Below, one piece after another: positions 42,906 to 52,104 of a DNA stretch of 64,000 nucleotides; the stretch's first letter is position 1; each line of letters starts with the position of its first letter. The notes below the pieces were generated by a model. That model made no database searches, was not told the DNA's origin, and saw only the letters and a list, made by a program, of their open reading frames with translations. A program made the position numbers and the translations under genes. The stretch is from an uncultured Massilia sp. Lineage in GTDB: Bacteria > Pseudomonadota > Gammaproteobacteria > Burkholderiales > Burkholderiaceae. The stretch covers positions 1 through 64,000 of the forward strand of contig CAMLMV010000001.1 of assembly GCA_946481275.1 (NCBI GenBank), given 5' to 3'.

Positions 42906-45900
42906 GCGGCCGTCGCATGTTGGCGGCGCTGGTCGCCGCGGTCGTCGCACTCGCGCCTGCGGTCGCGCAGGAACTGGGCATCCCGCAGGCATCCGATACG
43001 GCGGCCCGCGCCGGAGACCGGTCGCGCCAGGCCGACACGACGTGGCTGATGGCCGCCGTCGCGCCGGGCCTGCCGGACCGCCTGAGCATCTTCCGTTCGG
43101 ACGACGGCACGACCTTCTTCACGCAGGCGTCGGAAGCGTACGCGCCGCCGCGCGGCATGCTGCGCGAGCCGGCGCTCGTGCGCCACGGTGGCCAGTACCG
43201 CATCGCTTACGTGGCAGGTAACGGCAACGAGATCGGCTTCGCGCGGTCGAACGACCTGAAACACTGGACGTTCGTGCGCAACGTGACGATGCCGGGCCCC
43301 GTGCGCGCGCCGCGCTGGGTGCGGGCGCGCGACGGCAGCGTGAAACTCGTCGTGGCGCTGGCTGACGGCCCCGCGCTGGTGGAGCCCGATGCCGCATCGG
43401 CGCCGCGTCCGCTGGCGGGCTTGAAGGGCAGCCACGAGGATGCGGCCATCGTGCAGGACGGCGACGGCTACGCGGCCCTCGCGCGGCGCCGCGCCGACGG
43501 CGTCCTCGAGCTGGCGCGGGCCCGCGACCTGGCGGGCCCGTGGACCATCGAACGCACGCTCGATGCGCTGGGCCGGACAGTGGCCGGCGTCGGCCTCGCG
43601 CGCCGCCCGGACGGCAGCTGGCGTCTGGTGTTCGCCGACGCGGCAGGCCATGCGTGGCAGGCCGACAGCGCCGACGCGATGCAGACGTGGTCGACGAAAC
43701 GTCCGCTGGCCGGCGTGGCGGCGGGCGTGGCCGCGCCGGACGTGCTGGCCGACCGGGCGCAGGATGTCGCGCACGCCGTGCGGCCGCGCGGCACGCCGCA
43801 AGCGGTCGGCTGGGACCCGTATTCGCTGACGGTCGGCGGCAAGCGCATCGTCGTGTGGTCGGGCGAGATCCACCCGTTCCGCCTGCCGGACCCCGCGCAA
43901 TGGCGCGACGTGATCCAGAAGATGAAGGCGCTGGGCTTCAACGGGGTGTCGTTCTACTTCGACTGGGCCTATCACTCGCCGGCGCCGGGCGTCTACGATT
44001 TTTCCGGCGTGCGCAACGTGGAGCGCGCCCTCGAGATCGCGGAAGAAGAGGGCATGTACGTGATCGCGCGCATGGGGCCCTACGTCAATGCCGAGCTCTC
44101 GGGCGGCGGCTTCCCCGGCTGGATGCTGCGCAACCGGGCGGAGGCGCGCACGGACGACCCGGCGTACCTGGCGGCCGTCGACGAATGGATGACGCAGATC
44201 GACGCCATCGTCGCGCGCCACCAGGTGACGACGGGCGGCGGCACGGTCATCGCCTACCAGATCGAGAATGAACTGGGCAAGGTGGAGCCGAAGCACGTGC
44301 GCCAGATGGCGCACCTGGCCGCGAAGGCGCGCGCGGACGGCATCACGGTGCCATTGTTCCACAACGCGGCGGGACGGCTGCCCGACTGGACGCCCAGGGA
44401 CTCCACCGCGCCGTGGGCCAATCCGGGGCCGACGGACCTGTACGCGTTCGACGGCTATCCGGGCGGCGCCTGCGACGTCCACGCGAATCCGGCGGGTCCG
44501 AACAAGGCGCCCGACTGGGGCATCTACGCGGCGCCGGGGCCGAAGGCGGGCGCGCCCAGTTCCCCCGGCACGCCCGGCTTCGTGGCGGAAATCGGCGCGG
44601 GCTGGTTCGACTACTGGGGCTCGAACGGCACCTACGCGTGCACGGCCGAGCGCCAGGGCAAGGGCTACCAGCGCGTGTTCTACGGGACGAACCTCATCAA
44701 CCGCATCACGCTCCATAACATCTACATGGCGTTCGGCGGCACGTCGTGGGGCTGGCTGCCGGGGCCCATCGTGTACACGTCGTACGACTACGGCGCGCCG
44801 ATCGCGGAAGACCGCGGCCTGCGTCCGAAAGCGCAGGCCCTGAAGCAGCAGGGCATGTTCGTGCAGGTGGCCGGCCACGTACTGGCGCGCATGGACAAGG
44901 GACCGGAGATCCGCACGACGAATCCGCGCGTGCGGCTCTACCACAACGTCAACATGGAACTCGGCACGCACGTGCTGTTCGCCGTGCACGGCCCGTCGGA
45001 CCTGCTGACGGATGACGCGTTCTCGTTCGACCTCGCCACGCGCGACGGGACATACACGATCGCGTCGCGCCTCAACGGCCAGGACGCGAAGATGCTGCTG
45101 GCCGACTACGCGCTGGAGCGCCAGCATCTCGTGTATTCGACGTCCGAGCTGCAGGCGCGGTTCCGTGACGGCGCGCGCGACGTCGTGCTGGTGCACGGCC
45201 GCGACGGCGAAACCGGCGAGACCGTGCTGCGCTACGCGTCCGCGCCCAGGGTCGAGGTGCTGGCGGGCGACGTGCGCACGTCGTTCGACGCCGCGCGCGG
45301 CGACCTGAAGCTGGCGTATGCGCATGCGGGCCTGGCGCGCGTGCGCATCACGGGCGGCGGACGTGCGCCGCTGCTGCTGCTGGTCGCGGACGAGGGCACG
45401 TCGCAGCGCTTCTGGACACAGGAGACGCCGGCGGGCCGGATCCTCGAGCTGACGCCGGCGCTCGTGCGTTCGGCCCGCATCGAGGGTGGGCGGCTGCACC
45501 TGGCGGGCGACACGGCGGCCGCGAGTCCGCTCGAGATCTGGGGGCCGCAGATCGCCGAGGTCTCCTTCAACGGCGCCTTTGTCCAGACGGCACGCCAGCC
45601 GGACGGCAGCCTGCGCAGCGTCGCGCCGCTCGCGGGCCCGGCGCCGGTCACCGTACCGGACCTCGGCAAGCTGGCGTGGACGCGGCGCATGGACAGTCCG
45701 GAGGCGCAGCCCGGCTTCGACGACGCCGGCTGGGTGCGGGCGGACAACCGCCCGTCGGCGGCGCAGACGTGGACCCTGCCGGAGCGCGGCCAGCCCACGC
45801 TCGCGATGAGCGACTACGGCTTTCATCATGGCGACGTGTGGTACCGCGGCCGCTTCGATACGATCGATCCCGCCGCGAACCGGCTGGAACTGTTCTACGG

Positions 45901-46687
45901 CGGAGGCGGCGCGGGCATGCTGCAGGCGTGGGTCGACGGCCGCTTCCTCGGCCAGCACGAGCTGGATACGGGCCGCTCGTTCCCGGAGACGACGGATACC
46001 GTCCGCTTCGACCTCGGCAAGCTGGCGCCGGGACCTCACGTCGTCGCCGTCATGGTGCGCAACGATTCGCACAACTGGGACCTGATGGCGGACGACGCCC
46101 ACCGCGAGGCGCGCGGCCTGATTGCGGCGTCGCTGACGTCGACAGGCGGGCGGCGCTTCGCCGTGCCGATCCGCTGGCGCATCCAGGGCAACCGGGGCGG
46201 CGAGGACATCGCCGACCGCGTGCGCGGGCCGTTCAACGGCGGTGGCCTGTACGGCGAGCGCGCGGGCTGGCATCTCCCTGGCGTGTCGGGGCAGGGGTGG
46301 TCGAAGGCGCCGCCGGGCGCCGCGCCGCCGGCCCCCGGCACGTACTGGCTGCGCACGCAGGTGAAGCTGGACCTGCCGCGCGGGCACGACGTCCAGCTGG
46401 GCCTCGCGTTCGGCGCCACGGACCGGCCGCGCTCCGGCCGCGAGAACCGCGCGCTCATCTTCGTCAACGGCTGGAACCTCGGGCAATTCATCGCCCACGT
46501 GGGGCCGCAACGGGTGTTCGTCATCCCACCGGGCATCCTCGACCCGCGGGGCGACAATACGATCGCCCTTGCGGTCACGACGGACGGCACACCCGCCAAT
46601 GCGCTGGAACCCGTGCGCCTCGTGGTGTTGCGCGCCGTCAACGGTGGGGTGTCCGGCGACGCGGCAAGTGGACAGCCCGGGCCTTAG
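42902..46687 (+). CDS. GH35 beta-galactosidase with N-terminal propeller-like domain
   Basis: 1261 residues: signal peptide (about 1-22), a region of about 260 residues with repeated propeller-like strands (REPALVRHGGQYRIAYV, FARSNDLKHWTFV, LARARDLAGPWTIE) as in GH43/GH32-type folds, then the GH35 TIM barrel from about 300 (VVWSGEIHPFRLP) to 680, and C-terminal jelly-roll domains. The acid/base is Glu457 (YQIENELG) and the nucleophile Glu563 (VAEIGAGWFDYWG). The enzyme would release beta-linked galactose from pectic galactan. The propeller part lacks an obvious full GH43 acid/base set and may only bind sugar. ATG overlaps the GH28 stop, so translation is coupled. Confidence 0.85.
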   Translation: MSGRRMLAALVAAVVALAPAVAQELGIPQASDTAARAGDRSRQADTTWLMAAVAPGLPDRLSIFRSDDGTTFFTQASEAYAPPRGMLREPALVRHGGQYRIAYVAGNGNEIGFARSNDLKHWTFVRNVTMPGPVRAPRWVRARDGSVKLVVALADGPALVEPDAASAPRPLAGLKGSHEDAAIVQDGDGYAALARRRADGVLELARARDLAGPWTIERTLDALGRTVAGVGLARRPDGSWRLVFADAAGHAWQADSADAMQTWSTKRPLAGVAAGVAAPDVLADRAQDVAHAVRPRGTPQAVGWDPYSLTVGGKRIVVWSGEIHPFRLPDPAQWRDVIQKMKALGFNGVSFYFDWAYHSPAPGVYDFSGVRNVERALEIAEEEGMYVIARMGPYVNAELSGGGFPGWMLRNRAEARTDDPAYLAAVDEWMTQIDAIVARHQVTTGGGTVIAYQIENELGKVEPKHVRQMAHLAAKARADGITVPLFHNAAGRLPDWTPRDSTAPWANPGPTDLYAFDGYPGGACDVHANPAGPNKAPDWGIYAAPGPKAGAPSSPGTPGFVAEIGAGWFDYWGSNGTYACTAERQGKGYQRVFYGTNLINRITLHNIYMAFGGTSWGWLPGPIVYTSYDYGAPIAEDRGLRPKAQALKQQGMFVQVAGHVLARMDKGPEIRTTNPRVRLYHNVNMELGTHVLFAVHGPSDLLTDDAFSFDLATRDGTYTIASRLNGQDAKMLLADYALERQHLVYSTSELQARFRDGARDVVLVHGRDGETGETVLRYASAPRVEVLAGDVRTSFDAARGDLKLAYAHAGLARVRITGGGRAPLLLLVADEGTSQRFWTQETPAGRILELTPALVRSARIEGGRLHLAGDTAAASPLEIWGPQIAEVSFNGAFVQTARQPDGSLRSVAPLAGPAPVTVPDLGKLAWTRRMDSPEAQPGFDDAGWVRADNRPSAAQTWTLPERGQPTLAMSDYGFHHGDVWYRGRFDTIDPAANRLELFYGGGGAGMLQAWVDGRFLGQHELDTGRSFPETTDTVRFDLGKLAPGPHVVAVMVRNDSHNWDLMADDAHREARGLIAASLTSTGGRRFAVPIRWRIQGNRGGEDIADRVRGPFNGGGLYGERAGWHLPGVSGQGWSKAPPGAAPPAPGTYWLRTQVKLDLPRGHDVQLGLAFGATDRPRSGRENRALIFVNGWNLGQFIAHVGPQRVFVIPPGILDPRGDNTIALAVTTDGTPANALEPVRLVVLRAVNGGVSGDAASGQPGP

Positions 46688-46734
46688 TTATTGAACTGTC
46701 AGTCACACGTCTGCAACACCTTGTGGTGAACAAC

Positions 46735-46764
46735 GTGACAGCGGCCGGTCGCACGCCTTACAAT
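46735..46764 (+). promoter_or_regulatory. predicted promoter of the GGDEF-EAL gene
   Basis: GTGACA (46735-46740) and TACAAT (46759-46764) are 18 bp apart, a good sigma-70 pair, 53 bp upstream of the start codon. Confidence 0.5.
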
Positions 46765-46782
46765 GTTGCCTTACGAGAACAT

Positions 46783-46802
46783 CGGCCGGCATCTTCCGGC
46801 CG
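46783..46802 (+). promoter_or_regulatory. leader hairpin next to ribosome site
   Basis: CGGCCGG and its complement with a 6-nt loop form a GC-rich stem in the predicted 5' leader, ending three to five bases before the GGGGAAA ribosome site. It may limit translation. Confidence 0.4.
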
Positions 46803-46817
46803 CGTCGGGGAAACAGT

Positions 46818-49106
46818 TTGAAGCAAGGGTTTGACGACATCGCACAATGGCGCGCACGGATTTTCTCGCGCCTGTTGGCGATCGTGCTCGTCCTGGGCAC
46901 CGTCGCGGCCATTCCCAGCGTGATCGTCGTGCTGCGCCAGGGCCTCTGGGCCGTGGCCGTGACGGACGCGATCGCACTGGCATGGATGTTCGCGTTGTGG
47001 CGCCTCGAGCGTTTGCCGTACACCTTCCGCGTCCTGAACTTCTTCGCCATCATCTACATGGTGGCCATCTGCCTGATGCTGAAGCTGGGGCCGGTCAGCC
47101 AGAATTACCTGATGGTGCCGCCGGTGCTGGCCGCGATCCTGCTGGGCAGCGCGCAGGCGTTGACGGCGCTCGCGATCAGCGCCGTGATCCTCATCTTCGG
47201 CGTCGGCCACTTCCAGTCCACGCTCGTGGGCATGGGCTCCGACCAGTACGTCGTGCCGCTCGTCGTCGCGCTGAACTTCACGTGCATGGGCGCGATGCTG
47301 ACGCTCACGTGCAGCACCCTGCTCAAGGGTTTATCGCGTTCGCTGGACGAGGTGCGCGGCTTCGCGACGTCGCTGGAGAGCGGGCAGGATGCGCTGCAGG
47401 CGGTGAACGCCGAGCTGCGCCTGACGTCGGCCGCGCTGGCGCGCCTGAACGACATGGTGCTGATCGCGCGCGCGGTCGAGACGCCGGACCGCGACCAGCC
47501 CATCATCTTCAGCAACGAAGCGTTCCAGCGCCGCACCGGCTACACCGACGCCGAGATCGTCGGACGCAGCATGCGCGTGCTGCACGGTCCGGGCACGGAC
47601 CAGGCGGTCGTCGACCGCATCGTGGAATCCATGCGCGACGGCCGGCCGGCGACGGCGGAACTGGTCAACTACACCAAGTCCGGCGACCCCTATTGGGTCG
47701 AGATGGAACTCATGCCGTTCACGGATGACGCGGGCCGGATCAGCCACTGGGTCGTCGTCGGCCGCGACATCACGGAGCGCCGCCACTCGGCCGACGCGAT
47801 CCACCGTCTCGCGTACTACGACGTCCTCACGGGCCTGCCCAACCGGCGCCTGATGACGGAGCGCCTGGATGCCATGGTGGCATCGGCCAACGCCGGCCGC
47901 GGGCTCGGCGCCGTGCTGTACATCGACCTGGACAACTTCAAGCACGTGAACGACGCGCGCGGCCATGCGACCGGCGACGCGCTCCTCCGGCACACGGCCA
48001 AGAGCCTGGGCCACGTGGTGCGCAAGGGCGACACGGTGGCGCGCCTGGGCGGCGACGAATTCGTCGTGCTGCTCGACGGCCTCGGCACCGATCCCGCCGC
48101 CGCCCAGGCCGCCGCATTGTCCGTGTCGGACAAGATCCGCGCCGCGCTCGCGGACGACGTCGTCATCGACGACCAGAACTACCATTCGACGGCCAGCATC
48201 GGCGTGGCGCTCCCCACGCGTCCCGGCCAGTCCGTGGCCGACCTGCTGCGCGACGCCGATCTCGCCATGTACCACGCCAAGGCGGCCGGCCGCGACGGCG
48301 TGGCCTTGTTCGAGACGCCGATGCTGGCGGCGGCCGAACGCCAGCTCACGCTGGGCCGCGACCTCTCCGGGGCGCTCGACAACGGCGAACTGTCCATGCA
48401 CCTGCAACTGCAGGTCGACCATGCGGGCCTGCCGGTGGGCGCGGAGATGCTGATGCGCTGGCGCCGCGCCGACGGCACGTTCGTCCCGCCCGACGTCTTC
48501 ATCCCCGTGGCGGAGACGACCGGCATGATCGTCCCCCTCGGCCAGTGGGTGCTGCGCCAGGCCTGCCAGGCGCGCCGCGCGCTGGAGTCGGCCGGCCATC
48601 CGCTGCAACTGTCGATCAACGTCAGCCCGCGCCAGTTCCGCCAGCCGGAATTCGTCGCACAGGTGCGTGCCGCGTTCGAGGAATCGGGCGTCGCGCCGCA
48701 TGCCTTCGTGTTCGAGGTGACGGAAGGCCTGCTCGTCGAGGATTTCGATCTCATCACCGCCAGGATGCGCGAACTGGCCGCCATGGGCATCCGTTTCTCC
48801 ATCGACGATTTCGGCACCGGCTATTCGAGCCTGGGCTACCTGAAGAAGATGCCGCTGTACGAACTGAAGATCGACAAGAGCTTCATGCGCGACACGCCGC
48901 ACGACGCCAACGGCACGGCGATCGTACAGACCATCCTCGCGATGGCCGACCACCTGGGCCTGCGCGTCGTGGCGGAAGGCATCGAGACGGAGGCGCAGGC
49001 GCGCTTCCTCGGCGAGAACGGCCGGCCGTGCATGCAGGGCTACCTGTATTGCCGGCCGTTGCCGCTGCCCGACCTGATCGGGCGCCTGGACCGCGGTATC
49101 ACATGA
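46818..49106 (+). CDS. membrane-bound PAS-GGDEF-EAL cyclic-di-GMP protein
   Basis: 762 residues starting at TTG with GGGGAAA upstream. About six membrane segments (10-175), a short coiled coil, a PAS domain (about 205-320), GGDEF (about 325-490) and EAL (about 505-755). The cyclase site is intact (RLGGDEF near 411-417) and an RKGD inhibitory site sits five residues before it. In the phosphodiesterase the motif is GAEMLMRW, so EAL is EML, but the first Glu, NVSPRQF, FEVTEG, DDFGTGYSSL and AEGIET are kept. Both synthesis and breakdown of cyclic-di-GMP are possible. The membrane part may sense a ligand unknown from sequence. Confidence 0.88.
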   Translation: MKQGFDDIAQWRARIFSRLLAIVLVLGTVAAIPSVIVVLRQGLWAVAVTDAIALAWMFALWRLERLPYTFRVLNFFAIIYMVAICLMLKLGPVSQNYLMVPPVLAAILLGSAQALTALAISAVILIFGVGHFQSTLVGMGSDQYVVPLVVALNFTCMGAMLTLTCSTLLKGLSRSLDEVRGFATSLESGQDALQAVNAELRLTSAALARLNDMVLIARAVETPDRDQPIIFSNEAFQRRTGYTDAEIVGRSMRVLHGPGTDQAVVDRIVESMRDGRPATAELVNYTKSGDPYWVEMELMPFTDDAGRISHWVVVGRDITERRHSADAIHRLAYYDVLTGLPNRRLMTERLDAMVASANAGRGLGAVLYIDLDNFKHVNDARGHATGDALLRHTAKSLGHVVRKGDTVARLGGDEFVVLLDGLGTDPAAAQAAALSVSDKIRAALADDVVIDDQNYHSTASIGVALPTRPGQSVADLLRDADLAMYHAKAAGRDGVALFETPMLAAAERQLTLGRDLSGALDNGELSMHLQLQVDHAGLPVGAEMLMRWRRADGTFVPPDVFIPVAETTGMIVPLGQWVLRQACQARRALESAGHPLQLSINVSPRQFRQPEFVAQVRAAFEESGVAPHAFVFEVTEGLLVEDFDLITARMRELAAMGIRFSIDDFGTGYSSLGYLKKMPLYELKIDKSFMRDTPHDANGTAIVQTILAMADHLGLRVVAEGIETEAQARFLGENGRPCMQGYLYCRPLPLPDLIGRLDRGIT

Positions 49107-49174
49107 CGTCGACCCACCCGGCGCCCGTGACGGCCGGCCATCGGCGGGAAGCTGACTTATCAAACGAGGAAAAT

Positions 49175-49570
49175 ATGCTGCATCACCTGTCCATAGCCGT
49201 TTCTGATCTCGACAGAGCCGCCGCCTTCTATGACGCGGTTTTGAAACCATTGGGGTATGCCCAGGTCTTTGCCGACGACGAAGCTGTCGGCTACGGGTAT
49301 GAAGGTGGTGACGATAAGCTGTGTCTGAAACTTGCAAAGAACGTGATGGTTCCAGGAGAAGGCTTTCACCTGGCCTTTACGGCGACAAAGCCGATTCAGG
49401 TTCACGAATTCCACGCCGCGGCACTGCGCCACGGTGGACGGTGCAATGGTGCACCAGGGCCTCGGCCGGAATATGGCGATAGCTACTACGCAGCCTTCGT
49501 TCTTGATCCGGAGGGGTACCGGATTGAGGCGGTAATGAACGTGAAGCCTGACAGCCTTGACCCTGTATGA
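49175..49570 (+). CDS. VOC-superfamily (glyoxalase-like) protein
   Basis: 131 residues: HHLSIAVSDLDRAAAFYDAVLKPLGY starts the first module, HLAFTA lies in the middle and YYAAFVLDPEGYRIEAV ends the second, the pattern of YodR-type glyoxalase/dioxygenase-fold proteins. Metal ligands His4, His62-like and Glu near the end are expected. ATG follows ACGAGGAAAAT. Base composition is visibly lower in GC than the genes on both sides, and codon use includes more A/T-ending codons, which suggests recent acquisition. It does not resemble the VOC protein at 37551. Confidence 0.8.
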   Translation: MLHHLSIAVSDLDRAAAFYDAVLKPLGYAQVFADDEAVGYGYEGGDDKLCLKLAKNVMVPGEGFHLAFTATKPIQVHEFHAAALRHGGRCNGAPGPRPEYGDSYYAAFVLDPEGYRIEAVMNVKPDSLDPV

Positions 49571-49747
49571 GAAGGCTTCCCTGAGCGTATCGGGCCAACG
49601 GATCAGGTGTCAGAACCTCTGGCAATTGCTGAGATTGAGCGCCAGACGGCCACTCGTGGCGACATCTTGCCGGCGAAACGGGGTACGGTTTTCTACGATC
49701 CGGCTGCTTGGTTGGAAAGTTCAGAACGATGTGAAATTGAAGCGGCG
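49571..49747. other. lower-GC spacer, no clear gene
   Basis: 177 bp between the VOC gene and rhaK. A short plus-strand frame (from 49607) gives coherent-looking residues (EPLAIAEIERQTATRGDILP) that run into rhaK antisense and could be a gene remnant. No terminator or RNA gene is evident. Confidence 0.35.
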
Positions 49748-51088
49748 CTACGCGAGCGCAGCGCGCCAGCGCGCCCGGTAGCCATCGAGCCCGGCGGGCG
49801 CACGTGCCGCGATCGCGGTACCGCTCCCCGGCGGCGCCGCGTCGCGGTAGCGCAGCATCCAGCCCCCGCACGTCGTGCCGCTCGCATCGTCCGAATACGT
49901 CACCGGCTGCTGCGGACGCAGCGCCGCGAGCAGGGGGCCGAACCAGGGGTTCGCCGTGAAACTGCCTTCGACGGCGAGCGGTCCCGCAGCGCCCAGCGCG
50001 TCGAGGCAGTAATCCGTCATCAGCACGCAGTACAGCGTGGCCAGCGCATAGCGTTCCTGCGCGTCCGCGGGCGGCGGACCTTCGATGCTGCCGGTGCGGC
50101 CCGCGAACGGACCGCCCGTCGCGGCGAAGCAGGGCAGCGCCAGCGTGCCCTGCGCGACGAGGCGTTCGACGGCGTCGAAGCCGCACGTCACCGGCTGCGC
50201 GCCGGCCAGTTCGCCGAATTCGCGTCCGCCCATGAAGCGCATGCACGCGACGGGCTGGCCAAGGGCGTTCGTGTTGGCGAGCATGTCATCCCGCTCGCGC
50301 AGCCCGTCCAGCGCGGTGCCGAAAGCCGCGGCGATCATCCACGTGCCCGTCGACAGCACCGAGCCTTCGGCGCGGCCGAGGTAGCGCAGCAGCGACGCAT
50401 TGCTGTCGTGGATGCCGCACAGGACCTGGCAATCCACCGGCAGCCACGTCGCGGCCGCGATTTCGGGGCGCAGCGTCCCCAGCGCCGCGTGCGCCGGCGC
50501 CAGCGGCGGCATCAGGCCGGACCAGCCCATGCGTTCGACGAGGGTCGAATACGCCTGGGTGCGCGGATTCCACAGGTCCGTGTGACAGCCGAGCGACGTC
50601 GCTTCCGACGCGGCCACGCCGCACAGGCGCCAGGCCCAGTACTGCGGATACGTGAGGATGTGCCGCGTGCGCGCGAATTCGCGCGGGTAGCGTGCCTGCA
50701 GCCACGCGAGCTGGCGGCCCAGGTTCAGGCCCGCGGGCAGGCGCGGGGACAGCGTTTCGTCATAGGACGGACCCGCGTAGTCGACGCCCGGCAGCTCCGC
50801 TTCGTAGTCCAGCACGGGCAGCACGAGGTCCGTGTCGTCGACCAGCGCGGCGGTGGCGCCGTGCGTGACGGGCACGATGGCCGAGACGCGGGCCAGCGCC
50901 GCGAACGCGCGGCAGGTGGCCAGCAGCCAGTCCCACAGGCCGTCCGTGTCGAGGTGGGCGTAGGGTCCATCCGCAAGCACCGCGTTCGGCCGGCGCTGTT
51001 CGGAGAGGACTTTGCCGCCGGCGTCGATCAGCGCAAGCTTCGCGTTCGTCTTGCCGATGTCGAGGACGATCAGGGCGTCGGGCATCAT
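49748..51088 (-). CDS. rhaK: L-rhamnulokinase (FGGY family)
   Basis: 446 residues. The FGGY kinase fold begins with LIVLDIGKTNAKLALID (phosphate-1 loop); GIHDSNASLLRYLG and STGTWMIAAAFG mark the ATPase core, and the C-terminal half holds VEGSFTANPWFGPLLAAL. It would phosphorylate L-rhamnulose to rhamnulose-1-phosphate, the substrate of RhaD. The last gene of rhaRSTPQK; its first ATG overlaps the rhaQ stop (ATGA), with a second ATG immediately behind. It is of the RhaK type of rhizobial loci, not E. coli RhaB. rhaU (mutarotase) is not present between rhaQ and rhaK. Confidence 0.88.
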   Translation of the reverse strand: MMPDALIVLDIGKTNAKLALIDAGGKVLSEQRRPNAVLADGPYAHLDTDGLWDWLLATCRAFAALARVSAIVPVTHGATAALVDDTDLVLPVLDYEAELPGVDYAGPSYDETLSPRLPAGLNLGRQLAWLQARYPREFARTRHILTYPQYWAWRLCGVAASEATSLGCHTDLWNPRTQAYSTLVERMGWSGLMPPLAPAHAALGTLRPEIAAATWLPVDCQVLCGIHDSNASLLRYLGRAEGSVLSTGTWMIAAAFGTALDGLRERDDMLANTNALGQPVACMRFMGGREFGELAGAQPVTCGFDAVERLVAQGTLALPCFAATGGPFAGRTGSIEGPPPADAQERYALATLYCVLMTDYCLDALGAAGPLAVEGSFTANPWFGPLLAALRPQQPVTYSDDASGTTCGGWMLRYRDAAPPGSGTAIAARAPAGLDGYRARWRAALA

Positions 51089-52104
51089 GCGCTCCGTGCG
51101 CGCCGCATGCGCAGCAGCTTCGGCAGCGCGATGGTCGCGAGCAGCAGCACGCCCACGACGATCGTCATGTAGATGCCGGGGATGTTGGCGAGCGACAGCC
51201 CGTACGTGACGGTGCCCATCGTGAGCACGGCCAGCATCACGCCGGCGATCGTGCCCGCGCCGCCCGCGATGCTCACGCCGCCCAGGATCACCATCGTGAT
51301 CACTTCCAGCTCCCAGCCGGTGGCGATGTTCGGGCGCGTGCTGCCGATGCGGCCCGTGAGCAGGAAGGCGGCCAGGCCGGCCATCGCGCCCGTCAGCATG
51401 AACAGCGCGAGGCGGTAGCGGTCCACGGCGATGCCGGAAAAGCGTGCCGCTTCCGGGTTGTTGCCGATGGCGTAGATGCGGCGGCCCCAGCTCGTCGTGT
51501 GGAGCAGGACGGCGAACAGCGTGGCGCACACGAGCAGCACGACGAATTCGCGCGGCACGATGCCGAAGAAGTAGCCCTGGCCCCAGTCGGCCATCAGTTG
51601 CGGATAGCCGGTGAACGCCTTGTCGCCCAGGACGACGCTGGCGAGGCCGCGGTACAGCGACACGGTGCCGATGGTGACGACGATCGACGGCAGCGCGAAA
51701 CGCGTGACGAGCACGCCGTTCAGGAAGCCGCATGCGGTGCCCGTGGCCAGCGCGACGAGGGGCAGGCTTTCGGCCGGGAAGCCGGCGCCTTTCGCTAGAC
51801 CCATCGCGACGGACGACAGCGCGAGCGTGCCGGCGACGGAGATGTCGATCTCGCGGCAGATGATCAACAGCGCCATCGGCAGTGCGATCAGCGCCTTCTC
51901 GCTGAAGTTCTGCGTACCGTCCAGCAGGTTGTACAGGTCGAGGAAATGCGGCAGCGCGATGCCGTTCGCGACGAAGACCGCGACGAACAGCATGGCCAGC
52001 AGGCTTTCCCAGCGCCCGAGGATCGTTTTCAGGCGCGGCGTTTCGCGGTCGAGGATCGTGTAGCGCGACGTTTTTTCAGTTTGCATCGTGGTGGTCGGGT
52101 TCAC
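51085..52104 (-). CDS. rhaQ: L-rhamnose ABC transporter permease RhaQ
   Basis: 339 residues, about nine to ten membrane segments, with the monosaccharide-permease motif REIDISVAGTLALSSV and NNPEAARFSGI (cytoplasmic coupling loop). It pairs with RhaP in the inner membrane and takes rhamnose from RhaS. Start is taken as GTG 52104, overlapping the rhaP stop (GTGA); ATG 52086 is the alternative. Downstream it overlaps rhaK. Confidence 0.88.
   Translation of the reverse strand: MNPTTTMQTEKTSRYTILDRETPRLKTILGRWESLLAMLFVAVFVANGIALPHFLDLYNLLDGTQNFSEKALIALPMALLIICREIDISVAGTLALSSVAMGLAKGAGFPAESLPLVALATGTACGFLNGVLVTRFALPSIVVTIGTVSLYRGLASVVLGDKAFTGYPQLMADWGQGYFFGIVPREFVVLLVCATLFAVLLHTTSWGRRIYAIGNNPEAARFSGIAVDRYRLALFMLTGAMAGLAAFLLTGRIGSTRPNIATGWELEVITMVILGGVSIAGGAGTIAGVMLAVLTMGTVTYGLSLANIPGIYMTIVVGVLLLATIALPKLLRMRRARSA

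Noticed and set aside
42587..46510. 1307-codon antisense frame opposite GH28/GH35
   Set aside because: Low-complexity Arg/His/Val composition and no ribosome site; the plus strand has clear catalytic motifs.
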